A stretch of DNA of 64,000 bases from Oceanibium sediminis (GTDB taxonomy: Bacteria > Pseudomonadota > Alphaproteobacteria > Rhodobacterales > Rhodobacteraceae), in contig NZ_QGNX01000003.1 of NCBI RefSeq assembly GCF_003265325.1, positions 310,001 through 374,000 on the forward strand. Direction: 5' to 3'. Shown here piece by piece: positions 8,449-16,002 of this stretch. The notes below the pieces were generated by a model. That model was not told where the DNA came from and searched no databases. It saw only the letters and a list, made by a program, of their open reading frames with translations. Numbering within the stretch: the first letter of the stretch is position 1; every line of letters starts with the position of its first letter. A program made the position numbers and the translations under genes.

Positions 8449-9624
8449 TCAGCCCTTGCGCACGGCCTCGGCGATGGCGTTGCCCGCCGCCACGCCCGAG
8501 GACCAGGCCCATTGGAAGTTGTACCCACCCAGCCAGCCGGTCACGTCCACCGCCTCGCCAATGGCGTAAAGGCCGGGGCAGGCGCGGGCCTCCATGGTGC
8601 GCGAAGACAACTCGGCAGTGTCGATACCGCCCGCGGTCACCTCCGCCTTGGCGTAGCCCTCGGTGCCGTTGGGGTGGAAGGTCAGCGCTTCCAGAACCTC
8701 TGCCGCGCGGAGCAGTTCCGCGTCGGGCACGTTGCCAAGCTCGCGGGTGATGCCGATGCGGGTCGCCAGCGCCTCTGCCAGGCGGTTCGGCAGGGCCTGG
8801 CCCAGCGCCGCCTTCAGGTGGCTGCGCGGCATGTCCCGCTTGGCAGCGCGCAGGTAGTCGGCGGCGTCCTTCAGCACTGTCAGCGTCACCGCATCCCCCG
8901 GCGACCAGTAGGAGGAGACTTGCAGTATCGCCGGGCCGGACAGCCCGCGATGGGTGAACAGCGCCGCTTCCTCGAACGCAACACCACCGACCCGCGCGAT
9001 CGAAGGGCACGCCACGCCTGAGATCGTGCGGAACAGCTTGTCGTCCTCACCCAGGGTCAGCGGCACAAGGGCCGGGCGCGGCGTCACGACGCCAAGGCCG
9101 AAGCGGCGCGCGATGTCATAGGCGACGCCGCTGGCCCCCATCTTTGGGATCGAGGGACCGCCGGTGGCGATCACCAGCCGCGGAGCGGACGCGCCCGCCA
9201 CGTAGAAACGCCCGTCGCGGTGGGCAAAGTCGCCGATCCCGGTGGACAGGCGGATATCGACGCCGCCACTGGCGCATTCGTCCAGCAGTATGGCCACGAT
9301 CTGCCTGGCGGAGCCGTCGCAAAACAGCTGGCCCAGCGTCTTTTCGTGCCAGGCGATGCCGTGCTTTTCCACGAGTGCGAGGAAATCCCACTGCGTGTAG
9401 CGGCTGAGCGCGGATTTCGCGAAATGGGGGTTGTTGGACAGGAAGCATTCCGGCTCCACGCCCATGTTGGTGAAATTGCACCGCCCCCCGCCTGAGATCA
9501 GGATCTTCTTTCCCGGCTTGTCGGCGTGATCGATCACCAGCACCCGCGCCCCGGCCTGTCCCGCGGTGGCCGCGGCCATCAGGCCCGCGCCACCGGCGCC
9601 GAGGATGATTGCGTCATAGTCCAT
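8449..9624 (-). CDS. NAD(P)/FAD-dependent oxidoreductase, BaiN/YhiN (HI0933) family
   Basis: A 391-residue flavoprotein with the dinucleotide-binding GAGGAG at 9-14, the family motif SGGGRCNFTN at 44-53, a second FAD contact in ATGGPSIPKMG, and a C-terminal GEAVDVTGWLGGYNFQWAWSSG, which together define the HI0933/YhiN group. The biochemical role of most members is unsettled; one member (BaiN) was assigned to bile-acid reduction, which need not apply here. The start is uncertain: ATG 9624 begins exactly at the Rossmann fold, while ATG 9642 would add six residues; neither has a strong ribosome site. It sits alone between mur and lysR. Confidence 0.85.
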   Translation of the reverse strand: MDYDAIILGAGGAGLMAAATAGQAGARVLVIDHADKPGKKILISGGGRCNFTNMGVEPECFLSNNPHFAKSALSRYTQWDFLALVEKHGIAWHEKTLGQLFCDGSARQIVAILLDECASGGVDIRLSTGIGDFAHRDGRFYVAGASAPRLVIATGGPSIPKMGASGVAYDIARRFGLGVVTPRPALVPLTLGEDDKLFRTISGVACPSIARVGGVAFEEAALFTHRGLSGPAILQVSSYWSPGDAVTLTVLKDAADYLRAAKRDMPRSHLKAALGQALPNRLAEALATRIGITRELGNVPDAELLRAAEVLEALTFHPNGTEGYAKAEVTAGGIDTAELSSRTMEARACPGLYAIGEAVDVTGWLGGYNFQWAWSSGVAAGNAIAEAVRKG

Positions 9625-9741
9625 GCGGGGGCCTTCAGCCATCGCGCGCGGGATCGGCGCGCGGGCCCTGTCTAATCCCCGCGCGGCCCGTGGGCAATCA
9701 CCGGCGTGGCACGCCAATGCCGGAGCGGCGCGCGCCTTTGC

Positions 9742-10167
9742 TCAGCGCTTGCGGCAGTACAGCTCAAGCTTGTGGTGCACGACGTCATAGCCCAGCTCTG
9801 CCGCGATCTCGGCCTGGAGCCTTTCGATCTTGTCCGAGTGGAACTCGACCACCGCGCCGGTATCCACGTCGATGATGTGATCGTGGTGCGGCGCGTCCGC
9901 CGTCTCGAACCGTGCGCCGCCGCCTTCGAAGGTCAGGCGGTGGACGACGCCGTGGTTCTCAAGCACCGACAGGGTGCGGTAGACCGTGGCGAGGGAGACG
10001 GAGGGATCCACCTGTTTGGTGCGGCGATGCACCTCATCCGCGTCGGGGTGGTCGTTCGCCTCTGCCAGGACGGACAGAATCGCCACGCGCTGGCGGGTGA
10101 TCCGCATGCCGTCGGCACGCAGGGCGTCTTCCATGTCACGCAGGTGTTTGATCGCGGTATTGCTCAT
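9742..10167 (-). CDS. mur: Fur-superfamily metal regulator, Mur/Fur-like
   Basis: A 141-residue Fur family repressor: winged helix at about 1-85 (ITRQRVAILSVL…SLATVYRTLSVLENHGVV) and a metal-binding dimerisation domain with HHDH at 94-97 and the EFHSDKIE segment. The paired CxxC motifs of Zur and many Fur proteins are absent; the only cysteine is near the end (LYCRK), as in alphaproteobacterial Fur/Mur. Divergent placement from a two-permease metal importer, with two dyad operators between, supports manganese-responsive Mur, which in related bacteria controls sitABCD. Fur or Irr remain alternatives. Start ATG 10167; the frame's upstream extension would run through the operators. Confidence 0.85.
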   Translation of the reverse strand: MSNTAIKHLRDMEDALRADGMRITRQRVAILSVLAEANDHPDADEVHRRTKQVDPSVSLATVYRTLSVLENHGVVHRLTFEGGGARFETADAPHHDHIIDVDTGAVVEFHSDKIERLQAEIAAELGYDVVHHKLELYCRKR

Positions 10168-10209
10168 GGCGCGACTGTACAGCCGGTCGCTCGTCACGCG
10201 CAAGACGCT

Positions 10210-10261
10210 GTTGCAAGTCGTTCGCAATAACATTGACAGTTGCAAATCGTTCGCATAAGCA
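10210..10261 (+). promoter_or_regulatory. Paired Mur/Fur-type operators overlapping the sitA promoter
   Basis: Two near-identical 21-base elements occur 29 bases apart: 10210-10230 (core TGCAAGTCGTTCGCA) and 10239-10259 (core TGCAAATCGTTCGCA). Each core is a TGC-N9-GCA dyad, the form reported for Mur/Fur boxes in this order. A perfect TTGACA -35 (10233-10238) lies between them, so the second element fills the spacer toward a weak -10 (around 10256-10261). Binding of a repressor would block the sit promoter and probably mur's own. Confidence 0.7.
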
Positions 10262-10355
10262 ATTGCAACAGGGCCCCGGCGCCCTACATGAAAGACGACC
10301 GACCGACTTCCCCAGGCGGACGACCGACCGCCCGAAACGCAAAGGACCGTCCCGA

Positions 10356-11345
10356 ATGACCGCTCAGACGCCGACCCGCCGCAGGATGCTGGCCAGCCTT
10401 CTCGGGGCCGGCTGTGTTCCGGCGCTTAGCGCTTTCGCAACGCCGCTTCGGGCGGCCGGGCCGGTGGCGCAGGTGGTGGCGACGACGGGGATGATCGGGG
10501 ATACTGCCAGCGTCATCGGCGGCGCGGCGGTCGAGGTGCGCGCGCTGATGGGGGCGGGGGTCGATCCGCATGCCTATCGCCAGACGCGCACGGATATCCT
10601 GGCGCTGACCCGGGCCGACCTGGTGCTGTGGCACGGGCTTTACCTGGAAGCGCAGATGGAGGAGTTCCTGCTGCGCCTCGCAGACCGGCAGCCGGTGCGC
10701 GCGGTGGCGGAAACGGTGCCGAAGGACCGCTTGCTCGGGCATGAGGATTACGCGGCCCGCAAGGACCCGCATATCTGGATGGACCCGCGCCTGTGGTCGC
10801 TGGCCAGCGCGGAAATCACCGAGGCGCTCAGCGCCCTCGTACCCGATGCGGCCGAGGGGATCGCGTCGCGCGCCGAAACCTTCCAGCAGGATCTGGTCGC
10901 GCTGCACGACTATTCGCAGGACGCGCTCAGCGGCGTCCCGGCCGAGCGCCGCGTGCTTGTCACCGCACATGACGCGTTCCGCTATTTCGGCGTGGCCTAT
11001 GACTTCGAGGTTTTGGGCATCCAGGGTATCTCGACCGAGTCCGAGGCGGGCCTCGCGCGGATCGCCGAGCTGGTCGAGCTGCTGGTCGCGCGCCGGATCG
11101 GGGCGGTCTTCGTGGAAAGCTCGGTCTCTGACCGCAACATCCGCGCCCTGATCGAAGGGGCCGCTGCTCGCGGGCACGAGGTGCGCGTCGGCGGAGAACT
11201 GTATTCCGACGCCATGGGTCCGGCTGGCAGTTACGAGGGCAGCTACCTCGGCATGATCGATCACAACGTGACGACGATCGCGGCGGCCCTTGGCGGCACG
11301 CCGCCGGACCGTGGGCGGCTGGGCCGCCTGAGCGTCGGATTCTAG
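10356..11345 (+). CDS. sitA: Metal ABC transporter substrate-binding protein (SitA/TroA, cluster A-1)
   Basis: A 329-residue secreted metal-binding protein. The N terminus carries a twin-arginine-like start (TRRRMLASLLG) before a hydrophobic core, so export may be by Tat or Sec. Candidate ligands are His72 (DPHAY), His139 (DPHIWMD), His205 (TAHDAF) and Asp285 (YSDAMG), the H/H/H/D set of TroA rather than the H/H/E/D set of YfeA/PsaA. No His-rich loop of the ZnuA kind is seen. The start at ATG 10356 follows a weak ribosome site; the open frame extends upstream into the operators. Manganese, iron or zinc are all possible; regulator and two permeases favour manganese/iron. Confidence 0.85.
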   Translation: MTAQTPTRRRMLASLLGAGCVPALSAFATPLRAAGPVAQVVATTGMIGDTASVIGGAAVEVRALMGAGVDPHAYRQTRTDILALTRADLVLWHGLYLEAQMEEFLLRLADRQPVRAVAETVPKDRLLGHEDYAARKDPHIWMDPRLWSLASAEITEALSALVPDAAEGIASRAETFQQDLVALHDYSQDALSGVPAERRVLVTAHDAFRYFGVAYDFEVLGIQGISTESEAGLARIAELVELLVARRIGAVFVESSVSDRNIRALIEGAAARGHEVRVGGELYSDAMGPAGSYEGSYLGMIDHNVTTIAAALGGTPPDRGRLGRLSVGF

Positions 11346-11357
11346 GGAGGCACAGCG

Positions 11358-12170
11358 ATGAACCTGACACTTGCAAGTGCGGACGGCGCGCGCCTCGGGC
11401 CAGAGATGGCGGCACTGGCGCACAGCCCGCTGGCGATCCGGGGGCTGACCGTGTCCTACGGCGAGAAACCGGCGGTCTTTTCCGTGGACATGACCGTGAC
11501 GGCGGGCGCGATGACAGCGATCATCGGGCCCAACGGCGCGGGGAAATCGACGCTGCTGAAGGCGGCCCTCGGCATCGTGAAGCCCTTGTCGGGCAGCGTC
11601 ACCGTCTTTGGCAAACCCCTGGCCGAGGCGCGGGGGCGTATCGCCTACGTGCCGCAGCGCGCCTCCGTTGACTGGGACTTTCCGACCCGCGTGATCGACG
11701 TGGTGACCATGGGCCTGTACCGAGAGCTTGGCCTGCTCGGCCGGATCGGCGCGGCGCACAAGGCGCGCGCCATGGCGGCGCTGGAGCGGGTGGACATGGA
11801 CGGTTTCGCCACCCGCCAGATCGGCCAGCTTTCCGGTGGCCAGCAGCAGCGCGTCTTCCTAGCGCGCGCGCTGGCGCAGGGGGCGGACCTGTACCTGCTA
11901 GACGAGCCCTTCGCCGGGGTCGACGCCGCGACCGAGAAGGCGATCATCGCGGTGCTGAAAACCCTGCGGGACGAGGGGCGCACGGTGGTCGCGGTGCACC
12001 ACGACCTGTCCACGGTGCGCGACTACTTCGAGCGGGTGGTGCTGATGAACGTGCGCAAGATCGCCGAGGGTCCTGTAGACGAGGCTTTCGTGCCAGAATA
12101 CCTGCAAGAGGCCTACGGCGGGCGGCTGGCCACGGCGCAGATCGACCAGCTGTCGCTGGCCGGGGCCTGA
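11358..12170 (+). CDS. sitB: Metal ABC transporter ATP-binding protein (SitB/TroB)
   Basis: A 270-residue ATPase with Walker A GPNGAGKST at 57-65, signature LSGGQQQR, Walker B LYLLDEP and the D-loop AGVD, and an H-loop in VVAVHHDLSTV. The N terminus has about 25 extra residues before the first ABC strand. It starts 12 bases after sitA with a GGGAGG ribosome site. It powers import through the two permeases that follow; the closest families are SitB, TroB, YfeB and ZnuC. Confidence 0.9.
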   Translation: MNLTLASADGARLGPEMAALAHSPLAIRGLTVSYGEKPAVFSVDMTVTAGAMTAIIGPNGAGKSTLLKAALGIVKPLSGSVTVFGKPLAEARGRIAYVPQRASVDWDFPTRVIDVVTMGLYRELGLLGRIGAAHKARAMAALERVDMDGFATRQIGQLSGGQQQRVFLARALAQGADLYLLDEPFAGVDAATEKAIIAVLKTLRDEGRTVVAVHHDLSTVRDYFERVVLMNVRKIAEGPVDEAFVPEYLQEAYGGRLATAQIDQLSLAGA

Positions 12171-12181
12171 CGGGCCACTCT

Positions 12182-13387
12182 ATGCTGCTTGACGCGCTCA
12201 CCCTACAACTCGGCTACAACGCCACGCTGGTGGCGATCGGCGCGGCGCTACTGGGGGTCGCCGCCGGGGTGACGGGAACCTTCCTGTTCCTGCGCAAACG
12301 CGCGCTGGTCAGCGATGCGATCAGCCACGCGACGCTGCCGGGCGTCGGGCTGGCCTTCATCCTGATGGTGCTGCTGGGCGGGGACGGGCGCTGGCTGCCG
12401 GGGCTGCTGGCGGGCTCGGCGCTGACCGCGCTGCTGGGCCTGTGGCTGGTGCAATGGTTGAGCCGGGCCACGCGGCTGGGTGAGGATGCGGCCATCGGCG
12501 CGGTGCTGTCGGTGTTCTTCGGTTTCGGCATCGTGCTGCTGACGGTGATTCAAACGATCCCCGCGGGCCGTGCCGCGGGGCTGGAAAGCTTCCTGCTCGG
12601 CTCCACCGCCGGGATGCTCTATTCCGACGCTGTCGTGATCGCGGTCGGCGGCTTGATCACGCTCGGGCTGGTGATCCTGTTGCGCCGCCCGATGATCCTG
12701 GTCGCCTTCGATCCCGGCTTTGCCGAAACCACCGGCATCGACACGCGGCGCACGGACCTACTGATGATGACGCTGGTCCTGGCGGTCACCGTCGTCGGGC
12801 TGAAAATCGTCGGGCTGATCCTGATCGTGGCGCTGCTCATCATCCCGCCTGTCACCGCGCGGTTCTGGTCGGACCGCTCGGACCACGTGGTGATGATCGC
12901 GGGCGGGCTTGGCGGCATGGCGGGGTATGTCGGCGCGGCCATCTCTGCCACCGCGCCCGACCTGCCGACGGGGCCGATCATCGTGCTCGTGGCCTTCGCG
13001 GGCTTCGCGGCGTCGCTGATGCTGTCGCCGGGGCGGGGCGTGCTTTCCTCGTTCCTGCGCCACCGGCGGTTCCAGGCCGCGGTGCACATGCGCCAGGGCC
13101 TGCTGGCGCTGGCGCAGGAACAGCCGATCTACGAACCCCTGACGCTGCGCCTTCTGCGCCGCGCGGGATTGGTGCGCGCCGACGGCGTGCCGACCGACGG
13201 CGGGCGCGCCCGCGCCGCGAAGGCCCTGCGCGATGAGCGCCGCTGGACCGTCCTGCGCTCGATGGAGGCGCATGAGGTCGCCGCCTCGCTCTACGACGGG
13301 CTGCGCGAGATCGAGACCGTGCTCACCCCCGACCAGGTGGCCGAGATCGACCGAAGGATCGGCCTGCCGAAAGGGGTCAAGCCATGA
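12182..13387 (+). CDS. sitC: Metal ABC transporter permease with C-terminal DtxR-like tail (SitC/TroC)
   Basis: A 401-residue protein, about 110 residues longer than an ordinary ABC-3 permease. Residues 1-285 have the eight to nine hydrophobic segments and family motifs (SDAISHATLPGVGLAF, VGLKIVGLILIVALLIIPP). Residues about 300-396 are hydrophilic and read like a metalloregulator of the DtxR/MntR group: LLRRAGLVRADG…T..GRARAAKALRDERRW, then MEAHEVAASLYD and LTPDQVAEIDRRIGLP, resembling the second helix-turn-helix wing and the metal/dimer helices. The segment between GLLALA and GLV is shorter than in DtxR, so the DNA-reading helix may be lost. Stop and sitD start overlap (ATGA). Confidence 0.87.
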   Translation: MLLDALTLQLGYNATLVAIGAALLGVAAGVTGTFLFLRKRALVSDAISHATLPGVGLAFILMVLLGGDGRWLPGLLAGSALTALLGLWLVQWLSRATRLGEDAAIGAVLSVFFGFGIVLLTVIQTIPAGRAAGLESFLLGSTAGMLYSDAVVIAVGGLITLGLVILLRRPMILVAFDPGFAETTGIDTRRTDLLMMTLVLAVTVVGLKIVGLILIVALLIIPPVTARFWSDRSDHVVMIAGGLGGMAGYVGAAISATAPDLPTGPIIVLVAFAGFAASLMLSPGRGVLSSFLRHRRFQAAVHMRQGLLALAQEQPIYEPLTLRLLRRAGLVRADGVPTDGGRARAAKALRDERRWTVLRSMEAHEVAASLYDGLREIETVLTPDQVAEIDRRIGLPKGVKP

Positions 13388-14313
13388 ACACCGCGGAATT
13401 CGTCGCGCTGACCCTGTCGCCGCTGCTGATTAGCGTACTCTCGGCGGTGACCTGCGCCTTGCCGGGCAATTTCCTGGTGCTGCGCCGCCAGGCCCTGATT
13501 GGGGACGCGATCAGCCACGTGGTGCTGCCCGGGATCGTGGCCGCCTTCCTGGTGACGGGAGTGGTTTCGGCCTGGCCGATGCTGATCGGCGCGGCGGGGG
13601 CCGCCGTGGTCGCCGTGGTGCTGATCGAGGCGGTCCGTCGCCTGGGCCGGATCGAGCCGGGCGCGGCGATGGGCGTCGTCTTCACGGCGATGTTCGCCGC
13701 CGGGGTGCTGGCGCTTGAGCAGAGCGATACTTCCTCCGTGCATCTGGACGTGGAACATGCGCTTTACGGCAACCTGGAAAGCCTGATCTGGCTGGACGCG
13801 ACGGGCTGGTCCTCGCTCTGGGATCCGGTGGCGCTGGCGGGGCTGCCGCCCGAACTGGGCCGGATCGCGGCGGTCTGCCTCGGGGTGGCGGCATTCACGC
13901 TGATCTTCTGGCGGCCGCTGAAGATCTCGACCTTCGATGAGGGGTTTGCGCGCACGCTGGGCATTCCCACCGCGACGCTGGGCATCGCGCTGGTCGTGGT
14001 GTCCGCCGTGGCGGCGGTGGCGGCGTTCGACGCGGTGGGCTCGATCATCGTGATCGCGATGTTCATCTGCCCGCCGGCGGCGGCGCGGCTGATGACCGAC
14101 CGCCTGGAAATGCAGATCGCCTGGAGCGTGGGGTTCGCGATCCTGTCCGCCGTTCTGGGGTTCATTCTGGCCGGCTACGGGCCGCTCTGGCTCGGCGGCA
14201 GCAACGCGGTATCCGCGGCGGGCATGATCGCCACCGTCTCGGGGCTGGTCTTGGCGCTGGCCGCCGTCTTCGGCCCGTGCCGGACGCGCAGCGGGGCCTC
14301 CGCGCAGGGCTGA
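13384..14313 (+). CDS. sitD: Metal ABC transporter permease (SitD/TroD)
   Basis: A 309-residue ABC-3 family inner-membrane permease, translationally coupled to sitC by a 4-base overlap. It shows the family landmarks (IGDAISHVVLPGIVAAF near residue 40, and FDAVGSIIVIAMFICPPAAARLM in the second half) with about eight hydrophobic segments, and ends with a short polar tail, lacking the regulator-like extension of SitC. The presence of a second permease gene distinguishes sit/tro/yfe systems from znuABC. Confidence 0.9.
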   Translation: MNTAEFVALTLSPLLISVLSAVTCALPGNFLVLRRQALIGDAISHVVLPGIVAAFLVTGVVSAWPMLIGAAGAAVVAVVLIEAVRRLGRIEPGAAMGVVFTAMFAAGVLALEQSDTSSVHLDVEHALYGNLESLIWLDATGWSSLWDPVALAGLPPELGRIAAVCLGVAAFTLIFWRPLKISTFDEGFARTLGIPTATLGIALVVVSAVAAVAAFDAVGSIIVIAMFICPPAAARLMTDRLEMQIAWSVGFAILSAVLGFILAGYGPLWLGGSNAVSAAGMIATVSGLVLALAAVFGPCRTRSGASAQG

Positions 14314-14314
14314 G

Positions 14315-14328
14315 GGCGCGAAGGCGCC
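14315..14328 (+). terminator. Weak hairpin after sitD
   Basis: A 5-bp stem GGCGC/GCGCC with a GAAG loop directly follows the sitD stop codon; the next bases (AAACCTTT) hold only a short T run. It may mark the operon end ahead of manC, but it is weak. Confidence 0.3.
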
Positions 14329-14490
14329 AAACCTTTCGGATCTGGGCAAATTTCGCGCAGTCGTGGCGTTTCGCCGTGCAAACATGCCCCGGTCCGGTCC
14401 GGGGTGAACCCTTTACGGCATTTGGCCTTTTCCCGCGCGGCGAAAGACGCCAGTATCAAGGCCGAATAAACCAACAAGGATCGAAGCCCC

Positions 14491-15897
14491 TTGAACCGGA
14501 TACTCCCCGTCGTGCTGTCCGGGGGCAGTGGATCGCGCCTGTGGCCTGTGTCACGCCCCTCCCATCCCAAGCAGTTCCTGAAACTTCACGGTGAGCAGAC
14601 CATGCTGCGCACCACGCTGGACCGGGTCGCGCCGCTGGGGGATCGCCTGACCGTCATCTGCGCCGAGGCGCAGCGCTTCTTGGTGGCCGAGCAGCTGCGC
14701 GAAAGCGGCCATGCGGGGCGCATCGTGCTGGAGCCGCTGGCGCGAAACACCGCCTTTCCCGCCGCGCTGGCCTCCCTTCTGGCGGCGGAGGAAGTCGAGG
14801 ATACGGTGATGCTGCTGATCCCCGCAGACCATCACCTGCCCGACGCCCGGGCGTTCCGCGACGCGGCGCGCGCAGCGGCGGGGATTGCCTCGGAAGGGCA
14901 TATCGTCACCTTCGGGATTACGCCGGATTCGCCGCATACCGGCTACGGCTACATCAAGCGCGGCGCGCCCTTGGCGGGCGATGCGGCGCGAGTCGCTGCG
15001 TTCCGCGAAAAGCCGGACAAGGCCACTGCCGCCAGTTTCCTGGCCGAGGGAGGGCACTACTGGAACGCCGGGATCTTCGCCGCCCCCGCCGCGCTGATGA
15101 TCGCCGAGATGGAACGTCACGCCCCCGCCGTGATGGCGGCCGCGCGCGCCGCGCACGCCGGCATGGAGGCGGACCTCGATTTCCTTCGCCTGCCCGAACA
15201 GGCGCTGCTGGCCTGCCCGGACCTGTCGATCGACTACGCGGTGATGGAGCACACGGAATTCGCCGCCGTCCTGCCAGTGGATTTCGCCTGGTCCGACCTC
15301 GGTTCGTGGACGTCGGTCTGGGCCGTCCGGGACCAGGACGAGGCGGGCAACGTGACCCGGGGCGACGTGTTCCTGCACGACAGCGAGAGCAGCTACATCC
15401 ACTCCGAGGGGCCGGTTGTAGCGGTGTCGGGCCTGCGCGACGTGGTGGTCGTGGCGACCGGCGACGCGGTGCTGGTGACCGACCGGCACCGCACGGAATC
15501 GGTGAAGGAGTTGCTCGGCCAGCTGAAGGCGGCGGACCGGGTGGAGGCCAGCGAGCACAAGAAGATCTTCCGCCCCTGGGGCTCTTACGAGCAACTGGCG
15601 CTGGGCCCGCGCTTCCAGGTCAAGCGCATCATCGTCAACCCCGGCGGGTTGCTCAGCCTGCAAAGTCACCGCCACCGGGCAGAGCACTGGGTCGTCGTCG
15701 CGGGCGAGGCGGAGGTGACGGTGGATGAAGACGTCCGCCGCCTGTGCGAAAACCAGTCCATCTATGTCCCGCTGGGGGCGAAACACCGGCTGCACAACCC
15801 GACCCCGGACCCGCTGGTCCTGATCGAGGTGCAGTCCGGCGACTACCTGGGGGAGGACGACATCATCCGATACGATGATGTTTACGCACGGAACTGA
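14491..15897 (+). CDS. manC: Mannose-1-phosphate guanylyltransferase / mannose-6-phosphate isomerase
   Basis: A 468-residue bifunctional enzyme. The N-terminal nucleotidyltransferase (1 to about 340) has the signature LSGGSGSRLWPVSR and PKQFL, plus the FREKPD motif; the C-terminal cupin (about 350-465) has the type II PMI pattern FRPWGSYE, VNPGGLLSLQSHRHRAEHWVVV and YVPLGAKHRL. It makes GDP-mannose for surface polysaccharide. The start is TTG at 14491, giving MNRILPVVLSGG, with AAGGA about ten bases upstream; no better start exists before the motif. No other polysaccharide gene is adjacent. Confidence 0.93.
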   Translation: MNRILPVVLSGGSGSRLWPVSRPSHPKQFLKLHGEQTMLRTTLDRVAPLGDRLTVICAEAQRFLVAEQLRESGHAGRIVLEPLARNTAFPAALASLLAAEEVEDTVMLLIPADHHLPDARAFRDAARAAAGIASEGHIVTFGITPDSPHTGYGYIKRGAPLAGDAARVAAFREKPDKATAASFLAEGGHYWNAGIFAAPAALMIAEMERHAPAVMAAARAAHAGMEADLDFLRLPEQALLACPDLSIDYAVMEHTEFAAVLPVDFAWSDLGSWTSVWAVRDQDEAGNVTRGDVFLHDSESSYIHSEGPVVAVSGLRDVVVVATGDAVLVTDRHRTESVKELLGQLKAADRVEASEHKKIFRPWGSYEQLALGPRFQVKRIIVNPGGLLSLQSHRHRAEHWVVVAGEAEVTVDEDVRRLCENQSIYVPLGAKHRLHNPTPDPLVLIEVQSGDYLGEDDIIRYDDVYARN

Positions 15898-15910
15898 ACA
15901 GCCGTTCAGT
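15893..15910 (+). terminator. Hairpin overlapping the manC stop codon
   Basis: A perfect 7-bp inverted repeat ACTGAAC / GTTCAGT around a 4-base loop includes the manC TGA. A short pyrimidine-rich stretch follows. It could end manC transcription before the Anbu cluster, whose own start has an AGGGAA ribosome site 105 bases after manC. Confidence 0.4.
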
Positions 15911-16002
15911 GCGTTGCTTTCCCTGGGCACACCACGCGGCAGCCTTGGACTGTTGCGAAAACCGGTCAAACCTGAAACCTTGTTCGAAACAGGGAAAAGC
16001 AT

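Noticed and set aside
8309-9010. N-terminal extension of the LysR gene by more than 200 codons
   Set aside because: The added residues are a shadow of the flavoprotein gene in another frame, and the LysR helix-turn-helix begins at ATG 8308.
10356-11345. Assigning SitA as manganese-specific from a Glu third ligand
   Set aside because: On aligning the TAHDAF segment the third ligand is His205, so ligands alone do not settle the metal.
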